A model generated the notes under the pieces. That model searched no databases and was not told the DNA's origin. It was given only the letters and a program-made list of their open reading frames with translations. This document shows, in pieces, positions 1 through 5,951 of a stretch of DNA of 10,841 bases (position 1 is the stretch's first letter; each line of letters starts with the position of its first letter). The position numbers and the translations under genes are program-made. This DNA comes from an uncultured Amylibacter sp. (GTDB lineage Bacteria > Pseudomonadota > Alphaproteobacteria > Rhodobacterales > Rhodobacteraceae). Location of the stretch: the NCBI GenBank assembly GCA_938001995.1, contig CALLAV010000185.1, positions 1-10,841 of the forward strand, in the 5' to 3' direction.

Positions 1-198
1 CAAGGCACTGTCGATGACCGACCCAAGGATGATCGCCGTAAACACTTCGATTACGCCCACAAGTGCCGACAGGAACCCTGCAATCCAGATCCAGTGCATG
101 GTTCCGCTGATGCACCAGCGAAAGAACGGCCAAAGCGTCAACGGTGGTGGGCCGACCGCCGTTGCAAAGGGATCAAGTTGGTTTAATAGCCACTTCAT
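1..198 (-). CDS. ABC exporter half-transporter, N-terminal part (cut by left edge)
   Basis: This is the first 66 codons of a second ABC transporter subunit; the rest lies outside the window. It starts at ATG 198-196, which overlaps the stop of the upstream ABC gene as ATGA, so the pair is almost certainly co-translated. The visible part begins MKWLLNQLDPFATAVG and leads into a hydrophobic segment (about residues 35-58, rich in W, I, A, L, V) that looks like the first transmembrane helix of an exporter-type domain. Its N-terminus resembles that of its upstream neighbour (N..(N/D)P(Y/F)A...VG.PP...WPF), which points to a heterodimeric exporter derived by duplication. The nucleotide-binding domain is not visible, so the ABC call rests on context and this N-terminal similarity. 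Confidence 0.8.
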   Translation of the reverse strand, partial: MKWLLNQLDPFATAVGPPPLTLWPFFRWCISGTMHWIWIAGFLSALVGVIEVFTAIILGSVIDSAL

Positions 199-2030
199 GC
201 GTCATCCAATCCGAGCATTTCGCCTGATTGCCGCGCCCAGAAACCAGCATATAGCCCGCCTTTTTCCAAAAGCTCTGAATGGCTGCCAATTTCTGCGATT
301 TTCCCATCGTCAAGCACGACAATACGGTCCATCCGCGCAATTGTGCTGAGGCGGTGCGCAATGGCGATAACGGTTTTACCCTGCATCACGCCTGACAGTG
401 CCTCTTGGATTGCCGCCTCGCTCTCACTGTCAAGCGCAGAGGTTGCTTCATCTAGCACCAAGATCGGCGCGTCTTTTAGCACAACACGTGCCAACGCAAT
501 CCGCTGCCGTTGCCCGCCAGACAGTTTCACACCACGTTCACCGACATAGGCGTCCATCCCACGACGGCCCTTTGGGTCCTCTAGATCAGGAATAAACGCA
601 GCCGCATCGGCCCGTTCAATCGCCGAGGTAATCATGGCATCGTTCGCATCAGGACGCCCCAGCATGATGTTGTCGCGTACGGATCGGTGCATCAGACCCG
701 GTTCCTGCGTGACCATGCCAATGGCGCTGCGCAGGCTCTCTTGGTGCACGGTTTTGATGTCCTGCCCGTCGATTTCAATCTGCCCCGTTTCAGGGTCCAT
801 GAACCGCATCAGAAGGTTTACCAACGTCGTCTTGCCCGCACCAGATCGCCCAACCAATCCGACCTTTTCACCTGGTGCAATGGTCAGGTCCAGCCCGTTC
901 AACCCACCTGCATCTTTGCCATAATGGTGTGCCAAACCAACAAAGCGGATTTCGCCCTGATCCACGACCAACCCTGTTGCATTGTCCGCATCTGTTACCG
1001 TTTGCGGCTGTGCTAAACTGTCCATACTTTCATGGATTTTTCCTGCGTTTTCAAAGAACAACGTGCTGACCCACATGATCCAACCCGTCATGGCAGACAG
1101 TCGCATGACCAGTGCGGCGACGATGCTAATTTCACCGATGCTGACCAGATCAATGGACCAATAGTACAGTGAAAGACCGATCACACCGACAATGAGAACC
1201 CCCGTAAGGATATTCAAATCGAGCCGAATGCGCGACCACAGCCGCAGAAACACGCGGAATTTTGCAAGATCCTCTTGCGCGGCTTCCAGCGCAAAATCCT
1301 GTTCGCGTTTCGATCCCGAGAACAGCTTTACACTTTCGATATTGGTATAGGCATCCACCACCCGCGCCGTCACCATGGACCGCGTTTGTGACATGTCCTC
1401 GGAGGCTTGTGAGATTTTGCGCCCCATAAAGAAAATGTAAAACAGAAATGCAGCCAGCCAGATCACCATCGGGATTGCCAGCACGGCGCTGATCCCTGTC
1501 ATGATCCACAAGGCAGCAAGGAAATAGATCGCAACAAACCACGCGGCTTCAAAGAAGGTAAAGACGTTGTCTTCAACGGCTGGGCCGACTTGCATCACAC
1601 GGTTTGCCAAGCGCCCCGCGAAATCATCATGGAAAAACCCACGGCTTTGCCCCAACAAGTGTGTGTGCGCACGCCACCGCACCTGATCGCGCAATGACCC
1701 AGACAGGGTTTGATGCTGTAATATCGCTGTAAAGAAATGCGCCAAGGGCCGCGCAAACAGGATGAAAAGCGCCACAAAAATCAATTCCACGCCGTATTCT
1801 GTCCACAACACGGATTTGTCCGAATTGTTGATGTAATCGATGACGCGCCCAGAATAGCTGATCAACCACGTCTCCATCACGGCCACCCCGAGCGAGGTCA
1901 GCAACATCAGTGGGATAAAGCGGCGAAACGGTTCCAGCTCGCTTTTTATAAAAGGCCAAATCTGGCGCGGCGGTGTGCCAACGGTCCGATCTGCATAGGG
2001 GTTCACTAGGTTTTCAAAATAACGGTACAT
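195..2030 (-). CDS. ABC exporter half-transporter (permease fused to ATPase)
   Basis: Half-size exporter of the MsbA/multidrug type, about 611 residues from the chosen start. An inner-membrane domain with about six helices (roughly residues 38-330) is followed by a nucleotide-binding domain with all the canonical motifs: Walker A GRSGAGKT (394-401), Q-loop Q442, signature LSGGQ (503-507), Walker B ILVLDE (523-528) and switch histidine H559. It should therefore be a competent ATPase. I chose ATG 2030-2028 (MYRYFENLVNPY), preceded by a weak GGAA about 8 bases upstream; a longer in-frame reading from TTG 2078 adds 16 residues unlike the family. The stop overlaps the next ABC gene by four bases, so the two subunits probably form a heterodimer. 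Substrate cannot be read from the sequence; lipid, peptide or drug export are all possible. Confidence 0.93.
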   Translation of the reverse strand: MYRYFENLVNPYADRTVGTPPRQIWPFIKSELEPFRRFIPLMLLTSLGVAVMETWLISYSGRVIDYINNSDKSVLWTEYGVELIFVALFILFARPLAHFFTAILQHQTLSGSLRDQVRWRAHTHLLGQSRGFFHDDFAGRLANRVMQVGPAVEDNVFTFFEAAWFVAIYFLAALWIMTGISAVLAIPMVIWLAAFLFYIFFMGRKISQASEDMSQTRSMVTARVVDAYTNIESVKLFSGSKREQDFALEAAQEDLAKFRVFLRLWSRIRLDLNILTGVLIVGVIGLSLYYWSIDLVSIGEISIVAALVMRLSAMTGWIMWVSTLFFENAGKIHESMDSLAQPQTVTDADNATGLVVDQGEIRFVGLAHHYGKDAGGLNGLDLTIAPGEKVGLVGRSGAGKTTLVNLLMRFMDPETGQIEIDGQDIKTVHQESLRSAIGMVTQEPGLMHRSVRDNIMLGRPDANDAMITSAIERADAAAFIPDLEDPKGRRGMDAYVGERGVKLSGGQRQRIALARVVLKDAPILVLDEATSALDSESEAAIQEALSGVMQGKTVIAIAHRLSTIARMDRIVVLDDGKIAEIGSHSELLEKGGLYAGFWARQSGEMLGLDDA

Positions 2031-2118
2031 AAAAACATTCCAACGTGTGTGCGAAATTGGGGGCACCACGGGCTGCAAATTGGCGAAGGGCTAAGCGGCC
2101 AAAAGGCCAGAGCAACAC

Positions 2119-2213
2119 GAGGTGATAGATTGACGGCGGGCAGACAGCCCACATCACGGGGCTATAGGGTCTTCCCAGCCTTTGTGATTTTCCAGCAATC
2201 CATACGTCACCTC
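2119..2213. other. Predicted structured RNA element (three-way junction)
   Basis: The segment folds by simple complementarity. The closing stem is GAGGTGA (2119-2125) with TCACCTC (2207-2213), continued by GATTG (2128-2132) with CAATC (2196-2200). Inside are two hairpins. One is GGGC (2138-2141) with GCCC (2147-2150) around a five-base loop. The other is ATCAC (2153-2157) with GTGAT (2184-2188), extended by GGCT/AGCC (2160-2163/2177-2180) and GGG/CCC (2167-2169/2174-2176) around a four-base loop. Pairing works on either strand; the minus strand is favoured because the element would lie in the ABC exporter leader and cover a Shine-Dalgarno. It matches no riboswitch or small RNA I recognise. 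No folding energy or covariation could be computed. Confidence 0.35.
2162..2203 (-). CDS. Possible 13-residue leader peptide upstream of the ABC exporter
   Basis: On the minus strand an ATG (2203-2201) opens a 13-codon frame, MDCWKITKAGKTL, ending in TAG (2164-2162). A strong Shine-Dalgarno GAGGTGA (2213-2207) lies at textbook spacing, with six bases between AGG and ATG. The frame sits about 130 bases upstream of the ABC gene start, in its leader, and its ribosome-binding site can pair with a downstream complementary segment (2125-2119). That arrangement resembles ribosome-sensing attenuation leaders, but the peptide is too short to judge by coding statistics and could be chance. I recognise no known leader peptide here. 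Confidence 0.25.
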   Translation of the reverse strand: MDCWKITKAGKTL

Positions 2214-2228
2214 ATTGTTGATGCTCCA

Positions 2229-2257
2229 TAGGTATCACCAGACAAAAAATCTGTCAC
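2229..2257 (-). promoter_or_regulatory. Weak candidate promoter for the ABC exporter operon
   Basis: On the minus strand GTGACA (2257-2252) matches the -35 consensus at five of six bases and is followed after 17 bases by TACCTA (2234-2229), a poor -10. If used, transcription would start near 2222, just upstream of the structured leader. The weak -10 keeps confidence low. Confidence 0.2.
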
Positions 2258-2322
2258 GTCTTTCTTTCGTATCGTTTTCGCGCTAGGCACGTGACGAAAT
2301 TTGACAATGGAATGAACACGGT

Positions 2323-2853
2323 TTGGCAGACAAAAATACCATATGTGTGGGCGCGATCATGGGCGCCTTTGGCGTTAAGGGCGAAGTGCGTTTGAAATCG
2401 TTTTGCGCGGTGCCCGAAGACTTGGACAGCTATGGCACGCTGATGTCCGAAGACGGCACACAAACCTTCGATCTAACCATTTCGCGCCCCGTCAAAGGTG
2501 GGTTCGCGGCGCGGATTAAAGATGTGCGTTTCAAAGACCAGGCCGACAAACTGCGCGGTGTTCGCTTGTATGTGTCGCGCGATGCGCTGCCCAACCTTCC
2601 AGATGATGAATATTACTATTCTGACCTTATGGGCATGACAGTGGTGGACACAGGCGGCGAAACGCTGGGCAAAGTCCGCGCGGTCCACGATCACGGGGCA
2701 GGGGACTTTCTTGAAGTGCGGTTAAAAACTGGCGGTGATGTGTTGATCCCCTTCACAAATGACGCGGTGCCCACAGTGGACCTTGCTTCGGGACGTATTG
2801 TCACCGATCCACCGGATGGAGTTATGCCGGAGTCGAAATCCAAAGATGAGTGA
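2323..2853 (+). CDS. rimM: Ribosome maturation factor RimM
   Basis: RimM binds 30S precursors through ribosomal protein S19 and helps 16S rRNA 3'-domain maturation in the cytoplasm. The 176-residue protein has the usual two-domain build. An N-terminal RimM beta-barrel opens with VGAIMGAFGVKGEVRL (about residues 9-24), and a PRC-barrel domain begins near residue 93 with DDEYYYSDLMGM and continues through GETLGKVRAVHDHGAGDFLEV. Length is close to that of E. coli RimM (182). The only plausible in-frame start is TTG 2323: the frame is closed by TGA at 2302-2304 and no in-frame ATG or GTG precedes the conserved region. A GGA lies 11 bases upstream, which is weak. The stop overlaps the trmD start by eight bases, so the two are co-transcribed. 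rpsP, often the preceding gene, is absent. Confidence 0.95.
   Translation: MADKNTICVGAIMGAFGVKGEVRLKSFCAVPEDLDSYGTLMSEDGTQTFDLTISRPVKGGFAARIKDVRFKDQADKLRGVRLYVSRDALPNLPDDEYYYSDLMGMTVVDTGGETLGKVRAVHDHGAGDFLEVRLKTGGDVLIPFTNDAVPTVDLASGRIVTDPPDGVMPESKSKDE
2830..2834. promoter_or_regulatory. GANTC (CcrM) site at the rimM/trmD junction
   Basis: GAGTC lies within the 3' end of rimM, 12 bases before the trmD start. It is the only GANTC I found inside a coding region anywhere in the window. Confidence 0.4.
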
Positions 2854-3697
2854 CGACGACAAAAAACCACGCTCTCATGGTATGAAAAGCCGCGATCTTA
2901 CCCGTTCGCATGGGCGGTTGGCTGTGCGCCCAACGCTCAAGCCGCGTGAATTGATGTCAGAGACACCTGACATTGCGGGCGCATGGCGTGCCAAGGTTAT
3001 CACGCTGTTCCCAGAGGCTTTTCCAGGGGTGCTCGGTCAGTCGCTAACGGGACGCGCCTTACAAGAAGGTAAATGGGCGCTTGAACCCATTGACCTGCGC
3101 CAGTTTGGGACAGGCAAACACAAAGACGTCGATGATACACCAGCTGGCGGTGGCGCGGGCATGGTTTTGCGTGCCGATGTGGTTGGCGCGGCCTTTGATG
3201 CCGCCCGCCCTGGAACGCCAATGGATCAAAACCGCTGGCCTGTGATCTATCTTTCGCCACGTGGCAAACCGTTCACGCAAGCCATGGCGCAACAGTTTTC
3301 GCAAGCCGAAGGCATGACGCTGCTGTGCGGTCGCTTTGAAGGCGTCGATGAGCGGGTTCTGGAAGAATACGACGTGCTAGAGGTCTCGCTCGGGGATTTT
3401 GTGCTGACAGGGGGTGAAATCGCCGCTCAAGCCTTGATCGACGCCACCGTGCGTTTGCTGCCAAACGTGCTTGGCAATGCCGATAGCACCGTGGATGAAA
3501 GCCATTCCAACGGTCTGTTGGAACACCCCCAATACACGCGACCCGCCGAATGGAAAGGGCGCACGATCCCAGAAACGCTGACCTCTGGCCATCACGGCAA
3601 CGTGGATAAATGGCGCAAAGAACAATCTGAACAGATCACAAAACAGCGCCGCCCTGATATGTGGGAACGCTACACCGCCAAGGAAGACGACGCTTAG
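2846..3697 (+). CDS. trmD: tRNA (guanine-N1-)-methyltransferase TrmD
   Basis: TrmD transfers a methyl group from S-adenosylmethionine to N1 of G37 in tRNAs with G at position 36, preventing +1 frameshifting. It is a homodimeric SPOUT (trefoil-knot) enzyme. Motifs visible in the 283-residue product are VITLFPEAFPGVLG near the start of the core, DDTPAGGGAGM (96-106), LLCGRFEGVDERV (159-171) and GDFVLTGGE (183-191) with the catalytic-type aspartate D184, then LLEHPQYTRP. I chose ATG 2846, which overlaps the rimM stop and implies translational coupling. It gives a basic N-terminal extension of about 45 residues before the conserved core. An internal ATG at 2954 would give about 247 residues but has no recognisable Shine-Dalgarno. 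Function is certain; the exact start is not. Confidence 0.95.
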   Translation: MSDDDKKPRSHGMKSRDLTRSHGRLAVRPTLKPRELMSETPDIAGAWRAKVITLFPEAFPGVLGQSLTGRALQEGKWALEPIDLRQFGTGKHKDVDDTPAGGGAGMVLRADVVGAAFDAARPGTPMDQNRWPVIYLSPRGKPFTQAMAQQFSQAEGMTLLCGRFEGVDERVLEEYDVLEVSLGDFVLTGGEIAAQALIDATVRLLPNVLGNADSTVDESHSNGLLEHPQYTRPAEWKGRTIPETLTSGHHGNVDKWRKEQSEQITKQRRPDMWERYTAKEDDA

Positions 3698-3751
3698 GTT
3701 TCTTTGTTCTTCAAATACTCAAAACGCCAGCGCATACACTGGGCAAACCCC

Positions 3752-3780
3752 TTGCAAACCTGACACACCCAGCCTATACG
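3752..3780 (+). promoter_or_regulatory. Candidate sigma-70 promoter for rplS
   Basis: TTGCAA (3752-3757) and TATACG (3775-3780) are separated by exactly 17 bases; each matches four of six consensus positions. The predicted start is near 3787. The same -10 hexamer at the same spacing precedes rpmE, which raises confidence a little. Confidence 0.4.
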
Positions 3781-3803
3781 CCCCAAGTGCTCCGCCCCGA
3801 TTG

Positions 3804-3808
3804 GATTC
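3804..3808. promoter_or_regulatory. GANTC (CcrM) site in the rplS leader
   Basis: GATTC lies about 17 bases downstream of the predicted rplS transcription start. It is one of only five GANTC sites found in the window. Confidence 0.45.
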
Positions 3809-3995
3809 GCAGCGCCGCTGTTGTGCTTCGCAACCTTAGGCCGCAAACCCGCAGGATTGGCTACGACCACACCCAAAACACGTTACCCCACCTCTGGCGG
3901 GCGCGCACAAAAATAAGCCGCGAACCCGATCGAAGACACAGAGCTCTAGGAATGGCACCAAACAGCGCGATAAGCGCAGAACAAGGACTATGACG

Positions 3996-4373
3996 ATGAA
4001 CATCATCGAACAGCTCGAAGCTGAACAGATTGCCGAGCTTGGCAACGACATCCCAGATTTCAAAGCGGGCGACACCATCCGCGTCGGTTTCAAAGTAACC
4101 GAGGGCACGCGCTCTCGTGTTCAGAACTACGAAGGTGTTTGCATTGCACGTAAAGGCGGCAACGGTATCGCAGCCGCGTTCACAGTGCGCAAAATCTCTT
4201 TTGGTGAAGGCGTGGAACGTGTGTTCCCACTGCACTCCACAAACATCGACAGCATCACAGTGGTCCGTCGTGGCCGTGTGCGTCGCGCGAAATTGTACTA
4301 CTTGCGCTCGCGTCGCGGTAAATCTGCGCGTATCGCAGAAAAGACAAACTATCGTCCGATGGCTGCGAAATAA
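3996..4373 (+). CDS. rplS: 50S ribosomal protein L19
   Basis: L19 sits at the interface of the 50S and 30S subunits and contributes to an intersubunit bridge. The 125-residue product carries the family hallmarks: [14 protein letters not shown] near residue 20, [38 protein letters not shown], and the basic segment [16 protein letters not shown]. Two in-frame ATGs compete, at 3990 and 3996. The second is preferred because the AAGGA at 3983-3987 is eight bases from it but only two from the first, and because the family normally begins MN-(I/L)-I. It lies downstream of rimM-trmD as in many bacteria but is separated by a 298-base spacer with its own candidate promoter. A strong terminator follows directly. 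Confidence 0.98.
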   Translation: MNIIEQLEAEQIAELGNDIPDFKAGDTIRVGFKVTEGTRSRVQNYEGVCIARKGGNGIAAAFTVRKISFGEGVERVFPLHSTNIDSITVVRRGRVRRAKLYYLRSRRGKSARIAEKTNYRPMAAK

Positions 4374-4393
4374 GCCAACCGACATACGAATTC

Positions 4394-4424
4394 AGGGCAG
4401 TCCAATGGGCTGCCCTTTTTCGTT
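4394..4424 (+). terminator. Rho-independent terminator after rplS
   Basis: AGGGCAGTCC (4394-4403) pairs with GGGCTGCCCT (4407-4416), one pair being a T-G wobble, around a three-base loop. A run of five T and a further TTTT follow. It ends 21 to 51 bases past the rplS stop. Confidence 0.92.
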
Positions 4425-4556
4425 TTAGGACGCATTTCAAAGTAATTGTTTCCAATTTGACACAAAAAATACCGTTAACCGTGCCATTGGTTCCAAATTC
4501 CCGCCACATTCTTTTGCAACTTTAGCAGGAATTGAGGTTATTTCGGGGTTCAGGCC

Positions 4557-5510
4557 ATGCTTTCCTTTTTGATGCGCACCTTCGTGCTGTCATTTTCTAT
4601 CTTCTGGCGCGCTTTGCCGTGTTGGGCGTTGTTGTTCGGTATTCTTTATGCGCTGTTCTCCTTCCTCTCCAGTTCTCCGCTCATATTCCTGTTCTTGCTG
4701 ATGTTAGCCTTCGGAACGCTGGCGGTTTACATGATCTTCGTGCACATTCGTTCAGGCTTGATCGTTGCAGATGAGGTCACGCCGACGGATTTGGGCAAAC
4801 TCTTCAAGCGCTCTTTCAAATTCTTCCGCTTTTACGCGTTGATCAACGGCATCTTTGGTGGCCTGTCATTGCTGATGTTTTATGTGGCATCAAACTTGGG
4901 TATTTTCGACTTTGAGCTTTTGGAAAATGTGATCTTTTCTGGCAGTGACGAAGACATAATGACCTTCTACGCAGAATTGATGCACCCAGCCGCCTACGCC
5001 TATTTCGCCTTTATGCAGGTTTTATCCCAGTTGTTTTACGGGGCTTTGGCTGTTCCCATGGCTGCGAACGCCCATGCGTGCACGCCCAAAGGCCGCGATG
5101 TGGAAATCTTCTGGGGCTTTGGCGCCAAAGTCATCCGCATGTTCTTGTTGAACCTTGTTTCAGGGACGTTGATCGTGGCTCTTGTCGCGGTCTACGTCTT
5201 CTTGCTGCTGACAATGCCAATCTTTGACGGCCTGACAATCCTGCAATTTGAAGACATCGAAGACATTGCCGCGCCAACAAACATCGCGTCATATGCTATG
5301 CTGGCCGCGCTTGTGCTGTTCCCCATTGCGGGTTTTGTGTGGATGGTCAGCTTGTGGTGTGCTGGTGCAACGGTTTGTTTCATGGATCACCGTGACAAAC
5401 TGCAAGCGGCCAAAGACTTTGAAATGGCCCGTGTTTATGAAAAGCCGATGTCCATTGATGAATTGCGGGCATTGCGCAATTCGCGGATGACGGGAATGCC
5501 TGCCGAATAA
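4557..5510 (+). CDS. Hypothetical six-helix integral membrane protein
   Basis: I do not recognise this 317-residue protein. It has about six hydrophobic segments, near residues 8-36, 41-63, 92-112, 145-170, 191-219 and 244-272. The loop between segments 2 and 3 is basic (KLFKRSFKFFRF). The stretch before segment 4 and that between segments 5 and 6 are acidic (GSDEDIM; FEDIEDI). The C-terminal tail is charged and soluble (about 275-317, MDHRDKLQAAKDFEMARVYEK). No signal peptidase site, ATPase motif or catalytic motif is apparent. The start is ATG 4557, with GGGG eight bases upstream; ATG 4572 is an in-frame alternative. It stands as a single-gene unit between the rplS terminator and its own terminator. 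Codon use matches its neighbours, so it is probably a native lineage gene rather than a recent arrival. Confidence 0.85.
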   Translation: MLSFLMRTFVLSFSIFWRALPCWALLFGILYALFSFLSSSPLIFLFLLMLAFGTLAVYMIFVHIRSGLIVADEVTPTDLGKLFKRSFKFFRFYALINGIFGGLSLLMFYVASNLGIFDFELLENVIFSGSDEDIMTFYAELMHPAAYAYFAFMQVLSQLFYGALAVPMAANAHACTPKGRDVEIFWGFGAKVIRMFLLNLVSGTLIVALVAVYVFLLLTMPIFDGLTILQFEDIEDIAAPTNIASYAMLAALVLFPIAGFVWMVSLWCAGATVCFMDHRDKLQAAKDFEMARVYEKPMSIDELRALRNSRMTGMPAE

Positions 5511-5538
5511 GGTAGAACACCCCCCAAACACCCCCGAA

Positions 5539-5574
5539 AACGGAGCAAGATAACACCTTGCTCCGTTGGTTTTT
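5539..5574 (+). terminator. Rho-independent terminator after the membrane protein gene
   Basis: A perfect 11-base stem, AACGGAGCAAG (5539-5549) with CTTGCTCCGTT (5557-5567), encloses a seven-base loop and is followed by GGTTTTT. The 3' arm overlaps the candidate rpmE -35 element. Confidence 0.92.
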
Positions 5575-5586
5575 CTGGTCTATACG
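5558..5586 (+). promoter_or_regulatory. Candidate sigma-70 promoter for rpmE
   Basis: TTGCTC (5558-5563), 17 bases, then TATACG (5581-5586). The layout and -10 are identical to the rplS candidate. It would start transcription near 5593 and give an 85-base leader. The -35 lies in the 3' arm of the upstream terminator. Confidence 0.35.
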
Positions 5587-5627
5587 GCGCATCTGTAATT
5601 CCGCAGGGTGACCGTGGTACCGGATCA

Positions 5628-5639
5628 GAATCAGCTGAT
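5628..5639. promoter_or_regulatory. GANTC site and overlapping palindrome in the rpmE leader
   Basis: GAATC (5628-5632) overlaps the perfect ten-base palindrome ATCAGCTGAT (5630-5639), about 40 bases before the rpmE start. It could be a protein-binding site, but no regulator is indicated. Confidence 0.35.
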
Positions 5640-5677
5640 GCCGCATTCGGATTAGCCCTCACATTGGAGCTTGGAAC

Positions 5678-5899
5678 ATGAAAAAAGATCTACACCCCGA
5701 CTATCATATGATCGAGGTCAAACTGACCGACGGTACAACCTACAAAACCCGTTCTACATACGGCGAAGAAGGTTCTGTGCTGACACTCGATATTGACCCA
5801 TCTGCACACCCAGCTTGGACGGGCGGGAACACAAAACTGATGGATGCGGGCGGCCGTGTTTCCAAGTTCAAAAAGAAATACGAAGGTCTGGGCTTCTAA
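5678..5899 (+). CDS. rpmE: 50S ribosomal protein L31 (cysteine-free form)
   Basis: L31 is a small 50S protein that bridges to the 30S head. The 73-residue product starts [14 protein letters not shown], the classic L31 opening, and contains TRSTYG, and HPAWTGG near residues 46-52, followed by a lysine-rich [13 protein letters not shown] tail. No cysteine is present anywhere, so this is the form without the zinc-binding CxxC motif. The start ATG 5678 has GGAG eight bases upstream. The gene is monocistronic: a terminator precedes it and a strong one follows. Its probable promoter overlaps the upstream terminator. Confidence 0.97.
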   Translation: MKKDLHPDYHMIEVKLTDGTTYKTRSTYGEEGSVLTLDIDPSAHPAWTGGNTKLMDAGGRVSKFKKKYEGLGF

Positions 5900-5919
5900 G
5901 CACTGCTTTCAATTTTATC

Positions 5920-5951
5920 AAAACGCCGTTCCAATCTGGGGCGGCGTTTTT
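5920..5951 (+). terminator. Rho-independent terminator after rpmE
   Basis: AAAACGCCG (5920-5928) pairs with CGGCGTTTT (5942-5950). The stem extends through two T-G wobbles and CC/GG to a five-base loop, giving about 13 pairs and a T-run. The A-rich 5' arm could allow bidirectional function. Confidence 0.92.

Larger units (their letters stand above)
3698..3995 (+). other. Intergenic spacer and rplS leader
   Basis: This 298-base stretch between trmD and rplS holds no gene I can support and no clear terminator after trmD. It contains a candidate promoter (3752-3780), a GANTC site (3804-3808) and, if that promoter is used, an rplS leader of about 200 bases. A 13-codon ATG frame (3952-3993) ends in ATGA overlapping an alternative rplS start, but its Shine-Dalgarno is too close to be convincing. 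Confidence 0.5.

Noticed and set aside
2097..2108. GGCC-AAAA-GGCC hairpin as a terminator
   Set aside because: The stem is only four pairs and no T-run follows on either strand.
2014..2154. Minus-strand 46-codon frame (MWAVCPPSIYHLV...) overlapping the ABC start
   Set aside because: No Shine-Dalgarno precedes it, the composition is unlike a protein family I know, and it runs over the structured leader and the ABC start.
2301..2306. Perfect TTGACA just upstream of rimM
   Set aside because: No -10-like hexamer lies 16-18 bases downstream; that window is already inside the rimM coding start.
2041..2322. SRP RNA, 6S RNA, tmRNA or RNase P RNA in the structured intergenic region
   Set aside because: None of the conserved cores I know (for example the SRP GGAAGGAAGCAGCC-type loop) is present.
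3952..3993. 13-codon frame ([13 protein letters not shown]) ending in ATGA at the alternative rplS start
   Set aside because: Its possible Shine-Dalgarno is only about two bases from the ATG, and the preferred rplS start is 3996, so coupling is not supported.
3861..4385. Long open frame antisense to rplS
   Set aside because: It mirrors rplS coding bias on the opposite strand, is Cys/His/Thr-rich with no domain pattern, and has no supporting start signal.
4457..4462. Perfect TTGACA upstream of the membrane protein gene
   Set aside because: The sequence 16-18 bases downstream (around CCGTGCC) does not resemble a -10 element.
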